Source of the DNA: Alphaproteobacteria bacterium
GTDB taxonomy: Bacteria; Pseudomonadota; Alphaproteobacteria; CAAGCB01; CAG-977
Reading direction: 5' to 3'
Length of the DNA stretch: 64,000 bases
Assembly: GCA_900768465.1 (NCBI GenBank)
Contig: CAAGCY010000016.1
Span: 6,311-70,310, forward strand
Shown here: in pieces, positions 33,216-42,834 of the stretch
How positions within the stretch are numbered: the stretch's first letter is position 1
How the letters are laid out: the number at the start of each line of letters is the position of its first letter
Notes under the pieces: model-generated
What the model was told of the DNA's origin: nothing
The model's input: only the letters and a program-made list of their open reading frames with translations
Database searches by the model: none
Program-made: the position numbers and the translations under genes

Positions 33216-36200
33216 ATGTCAAAAAAAATTTTGGTTCTGCTGGCTATGTTGATTGCGGCGCAGGCGCAGGCTTTGACTCTGAAAACGCCGAATCGGGTCA
33301 AAACAAACGCGGACAAGCTGGTGTTCGAGTTTTCCGATCCGATGATTGCTTTGGGACAGACGGAGCGCGACGCCAAAGACATCCCGATTGAATTTTCCCC
33401 CGCCGTCAAATGCGAATGGCGCTGGCTGAACCAAAAGGTTTTGGGCTGTTTTTTGGGGCAAAACGCGTTAAAGCCCGAAACGGAATACACAATCAGATTC
33501 GGCACGTTTACAGGTTTGGACGGGCAGAAAATCTCTCCGAAAAAAGCGGGATTCACCACTCCCGCAATCGCCGTTGAAAGAATCAAAAGCCATTTGGACC
33601 GCTTTGAAAGTCCGCACCGTCCCGTATGGCGAGTCGTGTTTAACGCTCCCGTTCGCGCGGAAGAACAGGTGAAATGGCTGGCTTTCGATGGGGTAAAGTC
33701 CGTTGCTTTGCCCGCGGAATGCCCCGAATGGGACGATTTTTGCGCTTATAAAATCGACGTAATGCCCGAAAAGGATTTGCCCGCAAACGCCGAATTTACC
33801 GTGACGTACAAAGGGGAAACCATCGGGCAAAACAGGACTTTGCCGCCTTTGGGCGTTGTCGGCATCAAGTGCATGGCCGAAAACTGGCGAATCAAGCAAT
33901 ATGGCGTGAACGAGGAAGCCTTTTGTCTGGACGGAGGGTATATCTCGGTCAAAATGACGGACTTGGTCGTGCAGGAAAACATCAGGGACTTTGTGGCGCA
34001 AGCCGAAAACCGTTCCGTCGTTTCGATTGAAATCCCGCTGGTGTTGAAAAGCGGACAAACGGCCGAAGTTCCCGTTTCGGCGGGGATTCGCGACCGCTGG
34101 GGCAATGCTTTGAGCGAATCCGTGTTGCTGAAGGTTCGCGTGTCAGACCGCGAGCCGCTGTTGATGACGACTTACGAACAGGGCGTTTTGGAATCCGCCG
34201 AACAGACGGATTTTCGCGGCTTTGCCCAAAATTTGGACAGGGCGTCGATTGCGTTCAAAGGCTTTACGGCGGAAAAAGAGGTGCGGGGAAATCAGCCGCT
34301 GTTTGACATCCGCCCCGACATTCGCAATGTAAAATATCCGTTCACTTACGGCGTTCGCGATATGCTGGGGGGCAAATCGGGCTATCTGTTCGGCACGTTC
34401 GACACCGAACCGAAACGCCCGTATCCGCAAAGCTTTACGGCGATTGTCGCGCCGTGGCAGGCGGTTGTGAAAACGGCGGCGGATAAAACGATTGTCTGGG
34501 TCAACGATTTGAAAACGGGCAATCCCGTCAAGCGCGCCGACGTCGAGCTGTACGCGCAAAATCCCGAAGATCCCGCCGCGGGAATCACGCCGATTTCTTC
34601 GGCAAAGACCAACCGCAAAGGGATTGCGGAACTGGCGGGCTATGCGGCTTTGGGGGATAAAACGGAACTGCTGAAAAGCTGGACGGACAACAAAGAACGG
34701 CTGTTCGTGCGTGTGGTCAAAAACGGCGAAATAACGGTTCTGCCGCTGACGTATCCTTATGAAATCAGCGCCGGCGCGGTCAGCGATTGGACGGTTTCGA
34801 CGACGTATGAACCGCAGACAAGGCAAAGCTTGCGGACGTTCGGGATGACTCCGCAGGGAATTTATCGTCAGGGCGATACGGTGGACTATAAAATCTATGT
34901 CCGCGCCGAAGGGTTGAAAGCCGCTCCCAAAACAGGGTACGAGCTGTCCGTGTTCGATGCCATGGGGCAGGTCGTTTACGAACGAAAAGATGTCGCTTTG
35001 TCCGAATTCGGCGCGTTTGACGGCAGCTTCAAGCTGTCCGCCCAAGCCGTCGCGGGAACATACGAATTTCAACTGAAAGCGGGGGATGATGTTCTTTCTC
35101 CGATGAAGATTTTGGTGTCGGACTTTACGCCCATGCCGTTCACGGTCGAAACCGACGTCAATTCCGATTTTGCGGCAAGCGGCGACGTTTTGACCGTTTT
35201 GGCAAACGCGGCTTTGCTGTCGGGCGGGGCGTTTGCAAACGCTCCCGCGCGTCAGACGGCGGTTTTGTCGTCCGCGCCGTTCGTTTACGAAAACTTTGAT
35301 TTCCATTCATCCGCTTCGCCCGAGGAAACGCTGCTGGACAAGACGGCTTCCACCGACGCGAAAGGCGGCGTGTCTTCTGAAATCACCGTGCCGAAATCGG
35401 ACATGGAAACGGGCAGAATCCGTTTGGAAGCCCGCGTTTTCGACGACAGCGGGCGGTTCGCGTCGTCCATCAAAGTCATTCCCTATTTTTCAAACAAAAC
35501 GCTGGTCGGAATCCGCAAGGAAAAATGGTTCGTTCCCGCGGGGGCGGAAACGGCTTTGGACGTTATTGCCGTGTCGCCCGACAAACACCCCGTCGCTGGG
35601 GTTCCCGTCAAGGTCGAAATTTATCAAAAAAGCAACCGCTTGATTCGCGAACGTACGGCGGGGAACGCTTATGTGCTGAAATACGAACCCGTCGAAAACA
35701 AGGTCGGCGAGTGCGCTTTAATCAGCGCGGAACAGCCCGTCAAGTGCGCTTTCGTTCCCGAAAAAGCGGGACAGTACAAAGCGGTGGCGGTCATTGACGG
35801 TTCGACGGCGGAAACGGAGTTTTACGCCGAAGGGGCGGGCTATGTGCCGTGGGAAGCGAACAAAGACGTTGTGAAGCTGACTTTCGACAAACGGGAATAC
35901 GCTGTCGGCGATACGGTTGAAATGATGGTCGAAAATCCGTTCGAAAACGGGCGGGCTTTGATTACCGTCGAACGGGACGGCATTTTGAAGTCTTGGGTCG
36001 AAACGATGGACAAGGGAACGGAAAAAGTCAAAATCAAAGTATCCAAAGACTTTTTCCCCGGCGCGTATGTGTCCGTCAATCTGTTTTCGCCGCGCGTCGC
36101 GGATTCGTCTGTCGAACCCGATTTGGGCAAGCCGTCCGAAAAAACGGGCTATGCCAAAATCAACGTTATCGACAAATCGCACGTTTTGGACGTGAAGATA

Positions 36201-38372
36201 ACGCCCGAAAAACAGCAATACCGTCCGAAGCAAACGGCAAAAGTGACGCTGTCCGTTCAGGCAAAACAGCCCGTCGAACTGGCGGTCGCCGTTTTGGACG
36301 AAGCGGTGCTGGCTTTGCTGCCGAAGGGGATTGAAGCGTTTAATCCGTTGCCCGAATTGAACAAAACGGGGGCTTTGGATGTCAGGACGTACAGCTTAAT
36401 CGCGCAGTTAATCGGACGCCAAAAGGTCGAGAAAAAAGGCGCAAACCAAGGCGGCGACGGCGGTTCCGATTTCGCCGTGCGCGATTTGTTCAAATTGGTC
36501 GGCTACTGGAACCCGTCGCTGAAAACCGACAAGGACGGCAAGGCAAGCTTCGAAATGGTTTTGCCCGACAACCTGACATCGTGGAAAGTCGTCGCCGTCG
36601 CGGTGACTCCGACGGATTTGGCAGGATTGGGGCAGGCGGACTTCAAGGTCGTTCAGCCTTTGGAATTGCGGGCGCTGCTGCCGAATCAAGTGCGCGTCGG
36701 CGATACTTTTGCGCCTGCGGTGTCCGTGATGAACCGTACTCAAGCCGAACAAACGGTCGCGGTGGCTTTGAACGGCAAAGTCAAAACGGAAAAATTAAAA
36801 CCGTTTGAACGCAAAGCGGTGTTTTTCGATCCTCTCAAAGCGGGCAAAGCCGACAAAATATCCCTGCTGTTTACGGCGGACGCGGGCAAGGACAGAGATG
36901 CGCTGAAAGTCGACATCCCCGTGCTGAAAAACAGTCCCGAACAAACCGCCGCGATGTTCGGCAGAATTGACGGAACAGAGGAGATTCCTTTGGATATTCC
37001 AGCCGACAGCGTGCTGACTTTGTCGATTTCGCCGACCATCGCGAACGCTATGGATTCGACAATCAAGGCGATGATTGCTTATCCGTTTGGTTGTTGGGAA
37101 CAGAAAATCAGCCGCGCGTGGGCGGCGGCGAATGCGGGCGCAAAATGGCGGGACGGCGCAAAATTCGCGCAGGATGTTTTAAACGAAATGCCGTCTTTTC
37201 AAACGCCTGACGGCGGGATGGCTTATTTCTTGAATTACAGCGGATTCGACAGCCCGTATCTGTCCGCTTATACGGGGTATGTGCTGACTCGGCTGAAAGC
37301 GAAAGGCTTTACCGTTCCCCCGATTGCCGAAGAAAAGCTGGGCGCGTATCTGCTGCGGATTTTCAACGGGCAAAAAAGCGTTTTGACCCCGACCGCCGTG
37401 CGGGCTTTGGCTGTGCCGTATCTGATGGATCGCGGACTGATTGAAACGGCGGATTTGGAGCCTTTGCGCCGCGATTTGCCGAAAATGACCGCCTTTGAAA
37501 AGGCGATTCTGTATCCGTATATGCCGACGGATTTGACGGCTGACGTTTATCAAACGTCGGGTGCGGTCATCGTTGCCGAAGAACCTAATCAAAGTTTTGA
37601 GGTTTTGCCGTCGCGCGCGAAAACAAACTGCGCCGTTTTGCAGGCTTTGCCCGAAAAGCGGGAACTGATGAACGGTGTTTTGGCTTTGCGCGGCAAAGAC
37701 GGAACATGGGGATCGACGCAAGCGAATGCATTTTGTTTGGACGCGCTGGACGCGTATATGGCGGTCAACGAAACGACGGTCGATGCGAAAGTCATTGCCA
37801 AAATCGGCGAAAAAAGGATTTTGGACGAAACGATGACGACGAACACGTTGAAAACGGTCGAATCGTTCGCGCAACCCGAAACGCAAACGTTGACCATGAT
37901 GAAAAACGGAACGGGCAATCCGTATTACGCGGCGGTGCTGAACTATCCCGTTCCCGTCAAAACGGCGATTAACGCGGGGCTGCAGGTGGAACGGACGTAC
38001 AGCGTCGAACGGGACGGCGGTTTTGTTGAAACCTCGTCGTTCAAGCGCGGACAAACCGTGCGTGTGACTCTGACTTTGCGCGTTCCCGAATTTCAAAGCC
38101 ATATCGCGCTGTCCGACCCCGTCGCCGGCGCGTTTGAACCGCTGAATTCGCTTCAAACCGACGTTCGGCGGGACGGATTTTATTTCAAAGATTCGAACTT
38201 CAGGCGTGTAACGTTTTTTGCCGAAGAACTGCAGGCGGGAACGTATGTTCTGACCTATGACGCCCAAGTCGTGGCGGACGGCGTCTTTACGGCGTTCCCC
38301 GCCAAAGCCGAAGCGATGTATCTGCCCGACGTGTTCGGATTGAGCGCGACGCAGGAAATCACGGTGCGATGA
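33216..38372 (+). CDS. alpha-2-macroglobulin family protein
   Basis: A 1718-residue bacterial alpha-2-macroglobulin, which traps proteases. The signal peptide (MSKKILVLLAMLIAAQAQA) is cut without a lipobox cysteine, unlike the E. coli homologue YfhM, so this copy is soluble in the periplasm. The thioester motif is present as CWEQ with cysteine 1293 (usual form CLEQ). The macroglobulin beta domains lie before it and the alpha-helical thioester domain after it. It overlaps pbpC by four bases, the known pairing with PBP1C. Confidence 0.93.
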   Translation: MSKKILVLLAMLIAAQAQALTLKTPNRVKTNADKLVFEFSDPMIALGQTERDAKDIPIEFSPAVKCEWRWLNQKVLGCFLGQNALKPETEYTIRFGTFTGLDGQKISPKKAGFTTPAIAVERIKSHLDRFESPHRPVWRVVFNAPVRAEEQVKWLAFDGVKSVALPAECPEWDDFCAYKIDVMPEKDLPANAEFTVTYKGETIGQNRTLPPLGVVGIKCMAENWRIKQYGVNEEAFCLDGGYISVKMTDLVVQENIRDFVAQAENRSVVSIEIPLVLKSGQTAEVPVSAGIRDRWGNALSESVLLKVRVSDREPLLMTTYEQGVLESAEQTDFRGFAQNLDRASIAFKGFTAEKEVRGNQPLFDIRPDIRNVKYPFTYGVRDMLGGKSGYLFGTFDTEPKRPYPQSFTAIVAPWQAVVKTAADKTIVWVNDLKTGNPVKRADVELYAQNPEDPAAGITPISSAKTNRKGIAELAGYAALGDKTELLKSWTDNKERLFVRVVKNGEITVLPLTYPYEISAGAVSDWTVSTTYEPQTRQSLRTFGMTPQGIYRQGDTVDYKIYVRAEGLKAAPKTGYELSVFDAMGQVVYERKDVALSEFGAFDGSFKLSAQAVAGTYEFQLKAGDDVLSPMKILVSDFTPMPFTVETDVNSDFAASGDVLTVLANAALLSGGAFANAPARQTAVLSSAPFVYENFDFHSSASPEETLLDKTASTDAKGGVSSEITVPKSDMETGRIRLEARVFDDSGRFASSIKVIPYFSNKTLVGIRKEKWFVPAGAETALDVIAVSPDKHPVAGVPVKVEIYQKSNRLIRERTAGNAYVLKYEPVENKVGECALISAEQPVKCAFVPEKAGQYKAVAVIDGSTAETEFYAEGAGYVPWEANKDVVKLTFDKREYAVGDTVEMMVENPFENGRALITVERDGILKSWVETMDKGTEKVKIKVSKDFFPGAYVSVNLFSPRVADSSVEPDLGKPSEKTGYAKINVIDKSHVLDVKITPEKQQYRPKQTAKVTLSVQAKQPVELAVAVLDEAVLALLPKGIEAFNPLPELNKTGALDVRTYSLIAQLIGRQKVEKKGANQGGDGGSDFAVRDLFKLVGYWNPSLKTDKDGKASFEMVLPDNLTSWKVVAVAVTPTDLAGLGQADFKVVQPLELRALLPNQVRVGDTFAPAVSVMNRTQAEQTVAVALNGKVKTEKLKPFERKAVFFDPLKAGKADKISLLFTADAGKDRDALKVDIPVLKNSPEQTAAMFGRIDGTEEIPLDIPADSVLTLSISPTIANAMDSTIKAMIAYPFGCWEQKISRAWAAANAGAKWRDGAKFAQDVLNEMPSFQTPDGGMAYFLNYSGFDSPYLSAYTGYVLTRLKAKGFTVPPIAEEKLGAYLLRIFNGQKSVLTPTAVRALAVPYLMDRGLIETADLEPLRRDLPKMTAFEKAILYPYMPTDLTADVYQTSGAVIVAEEPNQSFEVLPSRAKTNCAVLQALPEKRELMNGVLALRGKDGTWGSTQANAFCLDALDAYMAVNETTVDAKVIAKIGEKRILDETMTTNTLKTVESFAQPETQTLTMMKNGTGNPYYAAVLNYPVPVKTAINAGLQVERTYSVERDGGFVETSSFKRGQTVRVTLTLRVPEFQSHIALSDPVAGAFEPLNSLQTDVRRDGFYFKDSNFRRVTFFAEELQAGTYVLTYDAQVVADGVFTAFPAKAEAMYLPDVFGLSATQEITVR

Positions 38373-40396
38373 GGCGTTTTTTAGCGGGGGCGGCGATTGT
38401 TTTCGCGGTGTTCGGGCTGATTGTCGGGCTGAATACCGCGCCTTTGCCCGACGGTTTGGACGACTTTGCGGCGGATAAGCCTCAATTTCTGGATAATCGC
38501 GGAGAACCGCTGAACGTGTCCTATCAAAACAGGTTCAACGTGTTTGACGCGGCGGAGCTGTATGAAATCCCCGACTTGCTGCAAAAGATGTTCATCGCGG
38601 CGGAGGACAAAAACTTTTACACGCATCACGGTATTGATTGGGGCGCGCGGCTGTCCGCCGTTGTGCAAAACGTCAAGGCGGGGCGCGTCGTGCGCGGGGC
38701 AAGCACGCTGACGGAACAGGTCGTTCGCATGCTGTATCCGCGCCCCCGAACGCTGTTTTCAAAAATCGTCGAAGGGGTGGACGCTTGGCGGCTGGAACGG
38801 CGTTTTTCCAAAGACGACATTTTGAAATTTTACTTGAATCAAGTGCCGTACGCGTCGAACCGCCGCGGAATCAAACAAGCGGCGCGGTATTACTTTTCCA
38901 AATCGCCCGACAGGCTGAGCGTGCGGGAAATGACGGCTTTGGTTGTGCTGGTGCGCGCGCCCGCCGCTTTCAATCTGTATAAATATCCCGAAAAAACGGA
39001 CAAACTGGTCGGACGCCAGCTGCAGAGGTTTTACGAACAGGGAATTATCGACAAGGTTTCCTTTGAAACCGCCAAAAACGAACGCGTCAAGCTGACTCCG
39101 CCCGCTTTGACGGTCGAAGCGCCGCGTTTTTTGGCTTTTGTCAAAAAAAACGCAGATGGCGAAGCAGTGAAAACGACGCTGGATTCCGCCGTGCAGGAAA
39201 CGGTGCGAAAGCTGACGCTCAATCGGTTGAAGGCGTTGCAAAAAAAGAATGTTCACGCCGCCGCCGCGCTGGTGCTGGAACGCGAAACGGGAAATGTGTT
39301 GGCGTGGGTGTCCGAAAGCGTCGACGACAAAACCAAAGATTATGACGCGGTGCTGGTTCCCCGTCAGGCGGCGTCCGTGCAAAAGCCGTTCTTGTACGCT
39401 TTGGCGCTGACCAAAGGGTGGACGGACGAAACTTTGCTGAACGACGAACCGCTGAGCCGTTCCGTCGGATTAGGCGTGCATCACTTTAAAAACTACAGCC
39501 GTCACCATTACGGGCGCGTGACCGTCAGGCAGGCTTTGGGCAATTCTTTGAACATTCCCGCCGTCAAAACAATCGAATTCACGGGTGTTGCGGCTTACTT
39601 TGATTTCTTGAGGAAAATCGGCGTAACGACTTTGGACAAGTCCCCCGATTTTTATCGCGAAGGACTGGCTTTGGGCAATGCGGAAATCCCGCTGTTCGAG
39701 CTGGTGCGCGGCTATTTGATGCTGGCAAACGGCGGAATTTTAAAGCCGATACGCACAACCGTTTCGGACGATTATGCGCAAGAACGGGTCTTGCCCGAAG
39801 CCGTTGCGCTTTCAATCGCCGATATTCTGTCCGATCCGTTGGCGCGGCAGTTTGAATTCGGTTTGGACAGCGTGCTGAACTTCCCTGTCAAAACGGCGGT
39901 CAAAACGGGGACGTCGACCGATTACCGCGACGCGTGGGCAATCGGCTTCAACCGCGATTTCGTGGCGGGGATATGGATGGGCAATCTGACGTACGAACCG
40001 ATGCACGATGTAACGGGCGCGTCGGGGGCGGGATTGTTGCTGAGGTCGATTTTCACCGAGCTTAACCGCGTGAAAAACACGGGCATTTTGAAAACGGCGG
40101 CGATGACGGGCGGAAAAACGAAGCAGGCGGAGCAATCGGAAATTTTTATCGCCGCGCCCGCCGACGGGGCGATGATTGCGATTGATCCGCGCATTCCCGC
40201 CGAATATCAGGCGTACCGCTTTGAGCTGGCGGGAAACGCCGAAAGCGTCGATTGGTTCGTTGACGGGCAAAAGGTCGGAACGGGGCGTTCTTTTTTCTGG
40301 AAACCCGTCAAGGGAAGTCATACAGTACACGCCGAAGCCGTCCTTGAAAACGGGAAAAGACTGACGTTTGAACCGCACGGAATTGAAGTGAAATGA
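38369..40396 (+). CDS. pbpC: penicillin-binding protein 1C
   Basis: A 675-residue bifunctional peptidoglycan enzyme anchored by an N-terminal span (FLAGAAIVFAVFGLIVGLN). The glycosyltransferase domain has EDKNFYTHHGIDWGA and the LTEQVVRMLYPR helix. The transpeptidase domain has the serine motif SVQK, SLN and VKTGT. A small C-terminal beta domain (about residues 590-675) matches the PBP1C extension. The SVQK form differs from the common STLK. It is coupled to the alpha-2-macroglobulin gene by an ATGA overlap and likewise to trhP. Confidence 0.92.
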   Translation: MRRFLAGAAIVFAVFGLIVGLNTAPLPDGLDDFAADKPQFLDNRGEPLNVSYQNRFNVFDAAELYEIPDLLQKMFIAAEDKNFYTHHGIDWGARLSAVVQNVKAGRVVRGASTLTEQVVRMLYPRPRTLFSKIVEGVDAWRLERRFSKDDILKFYLNQVPYASNRRGIKQAARYYFSKSPDRLSVREMTALVVLVRAPAAFNLYKYPEKTDKLVGRQLQRFYEQGIIDKVSFETAKNERVKLTPPALTVEAPRFLAFVKKNADGEAVKTTLDSAVQETVRKLTLNRLKALQKKNVHAAAALVLERETGNVLAWVSESVDDKTKDYDAVLVPRQAASVQKPFLYALALTKGWTDETLLNDEPLSRSVGLGVHHFKNYSRHHYGRVTVRQALGNSLNIPAVKTIEFTGVAAYFDFLRKIGVTTLDKSPDFYREGLALGNAEIPLFELVRGYLMLANGGILKPIRTTVSDDYAQERVLPEAVALSIADILSDPLARQFEFGLDSVLNFPVKTAVKTGTSTDYRDAWAIGFNRDFVAGIWMGNLTYEPMHDVTGASGAGLLLRSIFTELNRVKNTGILKTAAMTGGKTKQAEQSEIFIAAPADGAMIAIDPRIPAEYQAYRFELAGNAESVDWFVDGQKVGTGRSFFWKPVKGSHTVHAEAVLENGKRLTFEPHGIEVK

Positions 40397-41655
40397 TGAA
40401 AAAGCCCGAATTGCTGCTGCCCGCGGGAACGCCGGAAGCGTTGAAAACCGCGATTTTGTACGGAGCGGATGCCGTTTACGCAGGCGTGCCGTCGCTGTCG
40501 CTGCGTGCCAAAACCGCTTTTGACGAAGGGACGCTTGCCGACGCAATCAAAGAAACGCACGGGTTGGGCAAAAAGATTTACTTGACGCTGAACTTGTTTT
40601 CCAAAAACGACGATGTGGAAAAGCTGGACGACTTTGCGGCTTTAATCGACAGGCTCGCCCCCGACGGGCTGATTGTTTCCGACCCCGGCGTGTTTATGTT
40701 TATGCGCGAAAAAGTGCCGCATATTCCGCTTCACGTTTCAACCCAAGCTAACGTCGGATCGTGGCTGACCGTTAAATTCTGGCGGGACTTGGGCGCGAAA
40801 GTCTGCGTGCTGAGCCGCGAAACCTCTTTTGCCGAAACAAAGGAAATCAAACGCTTGTGTCCCGACATCAAAATCGAAATGTTCGTTCACGGCGCAATGT
40901 GCATGAGCTATTCGGGGCGGTGTCTGCTGTCGGCGTTTATGGCGGGACGCAGTGCGAACCGCGGCAAATGCGCGCACGCCTGCCGCTGGAATTACAAGCT
41001 TTATTTGCAGGAATCCGAACGTCCCGACGAATTTTTACCGATAGAGGAGGACGCGCGCGGCTCGTATATTCTGAATTCCCGCGATTTGTGCCTGATGCCG
41101 AAGCTGAACGAAATTTTGGCGGCGGGCATAGACTTGCTGAAAATCGAAGGACGCAACAAAACCCCGTACTATGTGGCGCAGACGGCGCGCGCGTACCGCC
41201 AAGCGATTGACGACTGGTTTGAAAATCCCGAAGCTTGGCATTATGAAAAATACCAAGCCGAATTGGATACTTTGCAAAACAGAGGGTACACGTCGGGATT
41301 TTTCGACGGCGTGAACTCGCCCGAAATGCAAAACTACGATTCGACGCAAAGCACGGGAGCGTGGCGCAACGCGGGCGTTATCCGCAAATGGCGCGATGAT
41401 GCCGCCGAAGTCGTAATCTATCAGAAAATCACGGCGGGCGACGTGCTGACTTTTCTGCCGCCGAAAAGCTTTGCCCCCGTCAATGTGAAAATCGAACGCG
41501 TGATTGACGGCTTTACGGAACGCGAAGTTCCCGTGCTGGCTCCCGGAAAGGCGGGGCAGTTTATTTTAATTCCGAAAAGCTTTTTTAAAAACGTAACGCT
41601 TGACGCTTTTCCCGAATTAACGGTTGCGCGTATGCCCTGCGGTCTGGTAGGATAG
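40393..41655 (+). CDS. trhP: tRNA uridine hydroxylation protein, U32 family
   Basis: A 420-residue U32-family protein of the YegQ/TrhP type, which takes part in making 5-hydroxyuridine at tRNA position 34. It begins ELLLPAGTPEALKTAILYGADAVYAG. The cluster-binding cysteines lie in GAMCMSYSGRCLLS and GKCAHACRW. Prephenate is the hydroxyl source in E. coli, which may link it to the chorismate mutase elsewhere in the window. ATG 40393 overlaps the pbpC stop, and 40396 is an alternative. Confidence 0.9.
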   Translation: MMKKPELLLPAGTPEALKTAILYGADAVYAGVPSLSLRAKTAFDEGTLADAIKETHGLGKKIYLTLNLFSKNDDVEKLDDFAALIDRLAPDGLIVSDPGVFMFMREKVPHIPLHVSTQANVGSWLTVKFWRDLGAKVCVLSRETSFAETKEIKRLCPDIKIEMFVHGAMCMSYSGRCLLSAFMAGRSANRGKCAHACRWNYKLYLQESERPDEFLPIEEDARGSYILNSRDLCLMPKLNEILAAGIDLLKIEGRNKTPYYVAQTARAYRQAIDDWFENPEAWHYEKYQAELDTLQNRGYTSGFFDGVNSPEMQNYDSTQSTGAWRNAGVIRKWRDDAAEVVIYQKITAGDVLTFLPPKSFAPVNVKIERVIDGFTEREVPVLAPGKAGQFILIPKSFFKNVTLDAFPELTVARMPCGLVG

Positions 41656-41685
41656 CGCGTTCTTTTCGATAAAAGGAATAATGAG

Positions 41686-42390
41686 ATGAAATTGAAAGCT
41701 TTGTTGCCCGTGTTGCTGTTGACGGCGTGCGCGAATATGCCTGTTCCCGTTTCCGTTTCTTCGGACGAGGACGCTGCCGAAACCCCTGTCGAAGCGCCGA
41801 AAAAATCAGACGCTCTGCTGGATAAAGTGCAGGAGCTGGTCGCAAAAACGCAGGAAGCGGCGATTTCAAGCCTGCCCGCCGAAATCACGGCGAACAAATC
41901 GACCTATAAAACCGTCGAAGCCGTCGCGGATCGCGAGAAAAATCAAAAAGGCGCGGGCTTTACCCGCGTGTACGGCGACGATGACGAAGTGGTCATCACC
42001 GTGTTTTTGTACAACAATCAGGAATTCGGCATGACCGCGGAAGTGTCGCCCGCGACCGAAGCGTTGATGGACAAGCATTTGCAGGAATTTTCCGCTATGC
42101 AGGATTCGGGGCTGTACGACGCGGTGAACGTCGGTGAAAAGAACGTGCGCGATTTGCGTTGGGCAGGACGGAAATTTCAAGTGCTGGAAGTTCCCGTCGC
42201 TTTCAACCGGCGCGAAGAAGCCAAAAAATCTTATCTGGTTCTGGGGGCGAATCCCGATTTGCTGAGCTATGTGCGCATCCGCTTCACTTATCCGCAGGGA
42301 CGCCGTGACGTCGAACGCAACAAAAACATCGTAACGGCGCGGATTTTGAACGCTCTTGCCGTTTTTGCGAAAGATCAGAAAGCTCAATAA
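41686..42390 (+). CDS. lipoprotein of unknown function
   Basis: A 234-residue lipoprotein with lipobox LLTAC at residues 11-15. A low-complexity acidic linker (SSDEDAAETPVEAPKK) precedes a globular domain of about 150 residues with a beta-rich pattern (TVFLYNNQEFGMTAEVSP). AAAAGGAA precedes the start. It overlaps the next lipoprotein gene by one base (TAATG), so the two are coupled and may work together at the envelope. Family not recognised. Confidence 0.75.
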   Translation: MKLKALLPVLLLTACANMPVPVSVSSDEDAAETPVEAPKKSDALLDKVQELVAKTQEAAISSLPAEITANKSTYKTVEAVADREKNQKGAGFTRVYGDDDEVVITVFLYNNQEFGMTAEVSPATEALMDKHLQEFSAMQDSGLYDAVNVGEKNVRDLRWAGRKFQVLEVPVAFNRREEAKKSYLVLGANPDLLSYVRIRFTYPQGRRDVERNKNIVTARILNALAVFAKDQKAQ

Positions 42391-42824
42391 TGAAAAAACT
42401 GTTGAAAAGCCTGTTGACGGTGATGATTTTAAGCGGGTGCGCCGCCGTGCGTTACGATACCGCCGCGGACGGTGTTTTGCGTAAAATGAACGCCGCTTAC
42501 GCCAATCGCGACATTGACGCGTTCATGCAAAACATCAGTCCCGATTTCATGGGTAATGTCAACGACTTGAAGCTGGCGGTCGAAAACGATTTCGTCGGTT
42601 TCGTGTCCGTCGATTTCAACACTTACGTCGCCGAAACCGAGTTTGACAAAGAATCCCGCATCGTGCGCGCCAAAGTGCTGTTTTTGCGTTCAGCCAAATC
42701 CGCGCGCCTGGGGACGGACAACCAAAGCGGCGAAACGACGCTGGAATTCGATGTTGACGAAAAAGGCGATTTGAAACTGCGCGATATGCCGTATCCCGCT
42801 TTGTACGGGTTAATCACCCCTTGA
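42390..42824 (+). CDS. small lipoprotein, possible NTF2-like fold
   Basis: A 144-residue lipoprotein with lipobox LSGC at residues 14-17. The mature part (ADGVLRKMNAAYANRDIDAFMQNISPDF) resembles the helical start of NTF2/SnoaL-like folds, followed by beta strands. This fold call is tentative. It is translationally coupled to the upstream lipoprotein and ends 10 bases before acnB. Confidence 0.7.
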   Translation: MKKLLKSLLTVMILSGCAAVRYDTAADGVLRKMNAAYANRDIDAFMQNISPDFMGNVNDLKLAVENDFVGFVSVDFNTYVAETEFDKESRIVRAKVLFLRSAKSARLGTDNQSGETTLEFDVDEKGDLKLRDMPYPALYGLITP

Positions 42825-42834
42825 AAGGGACGTT

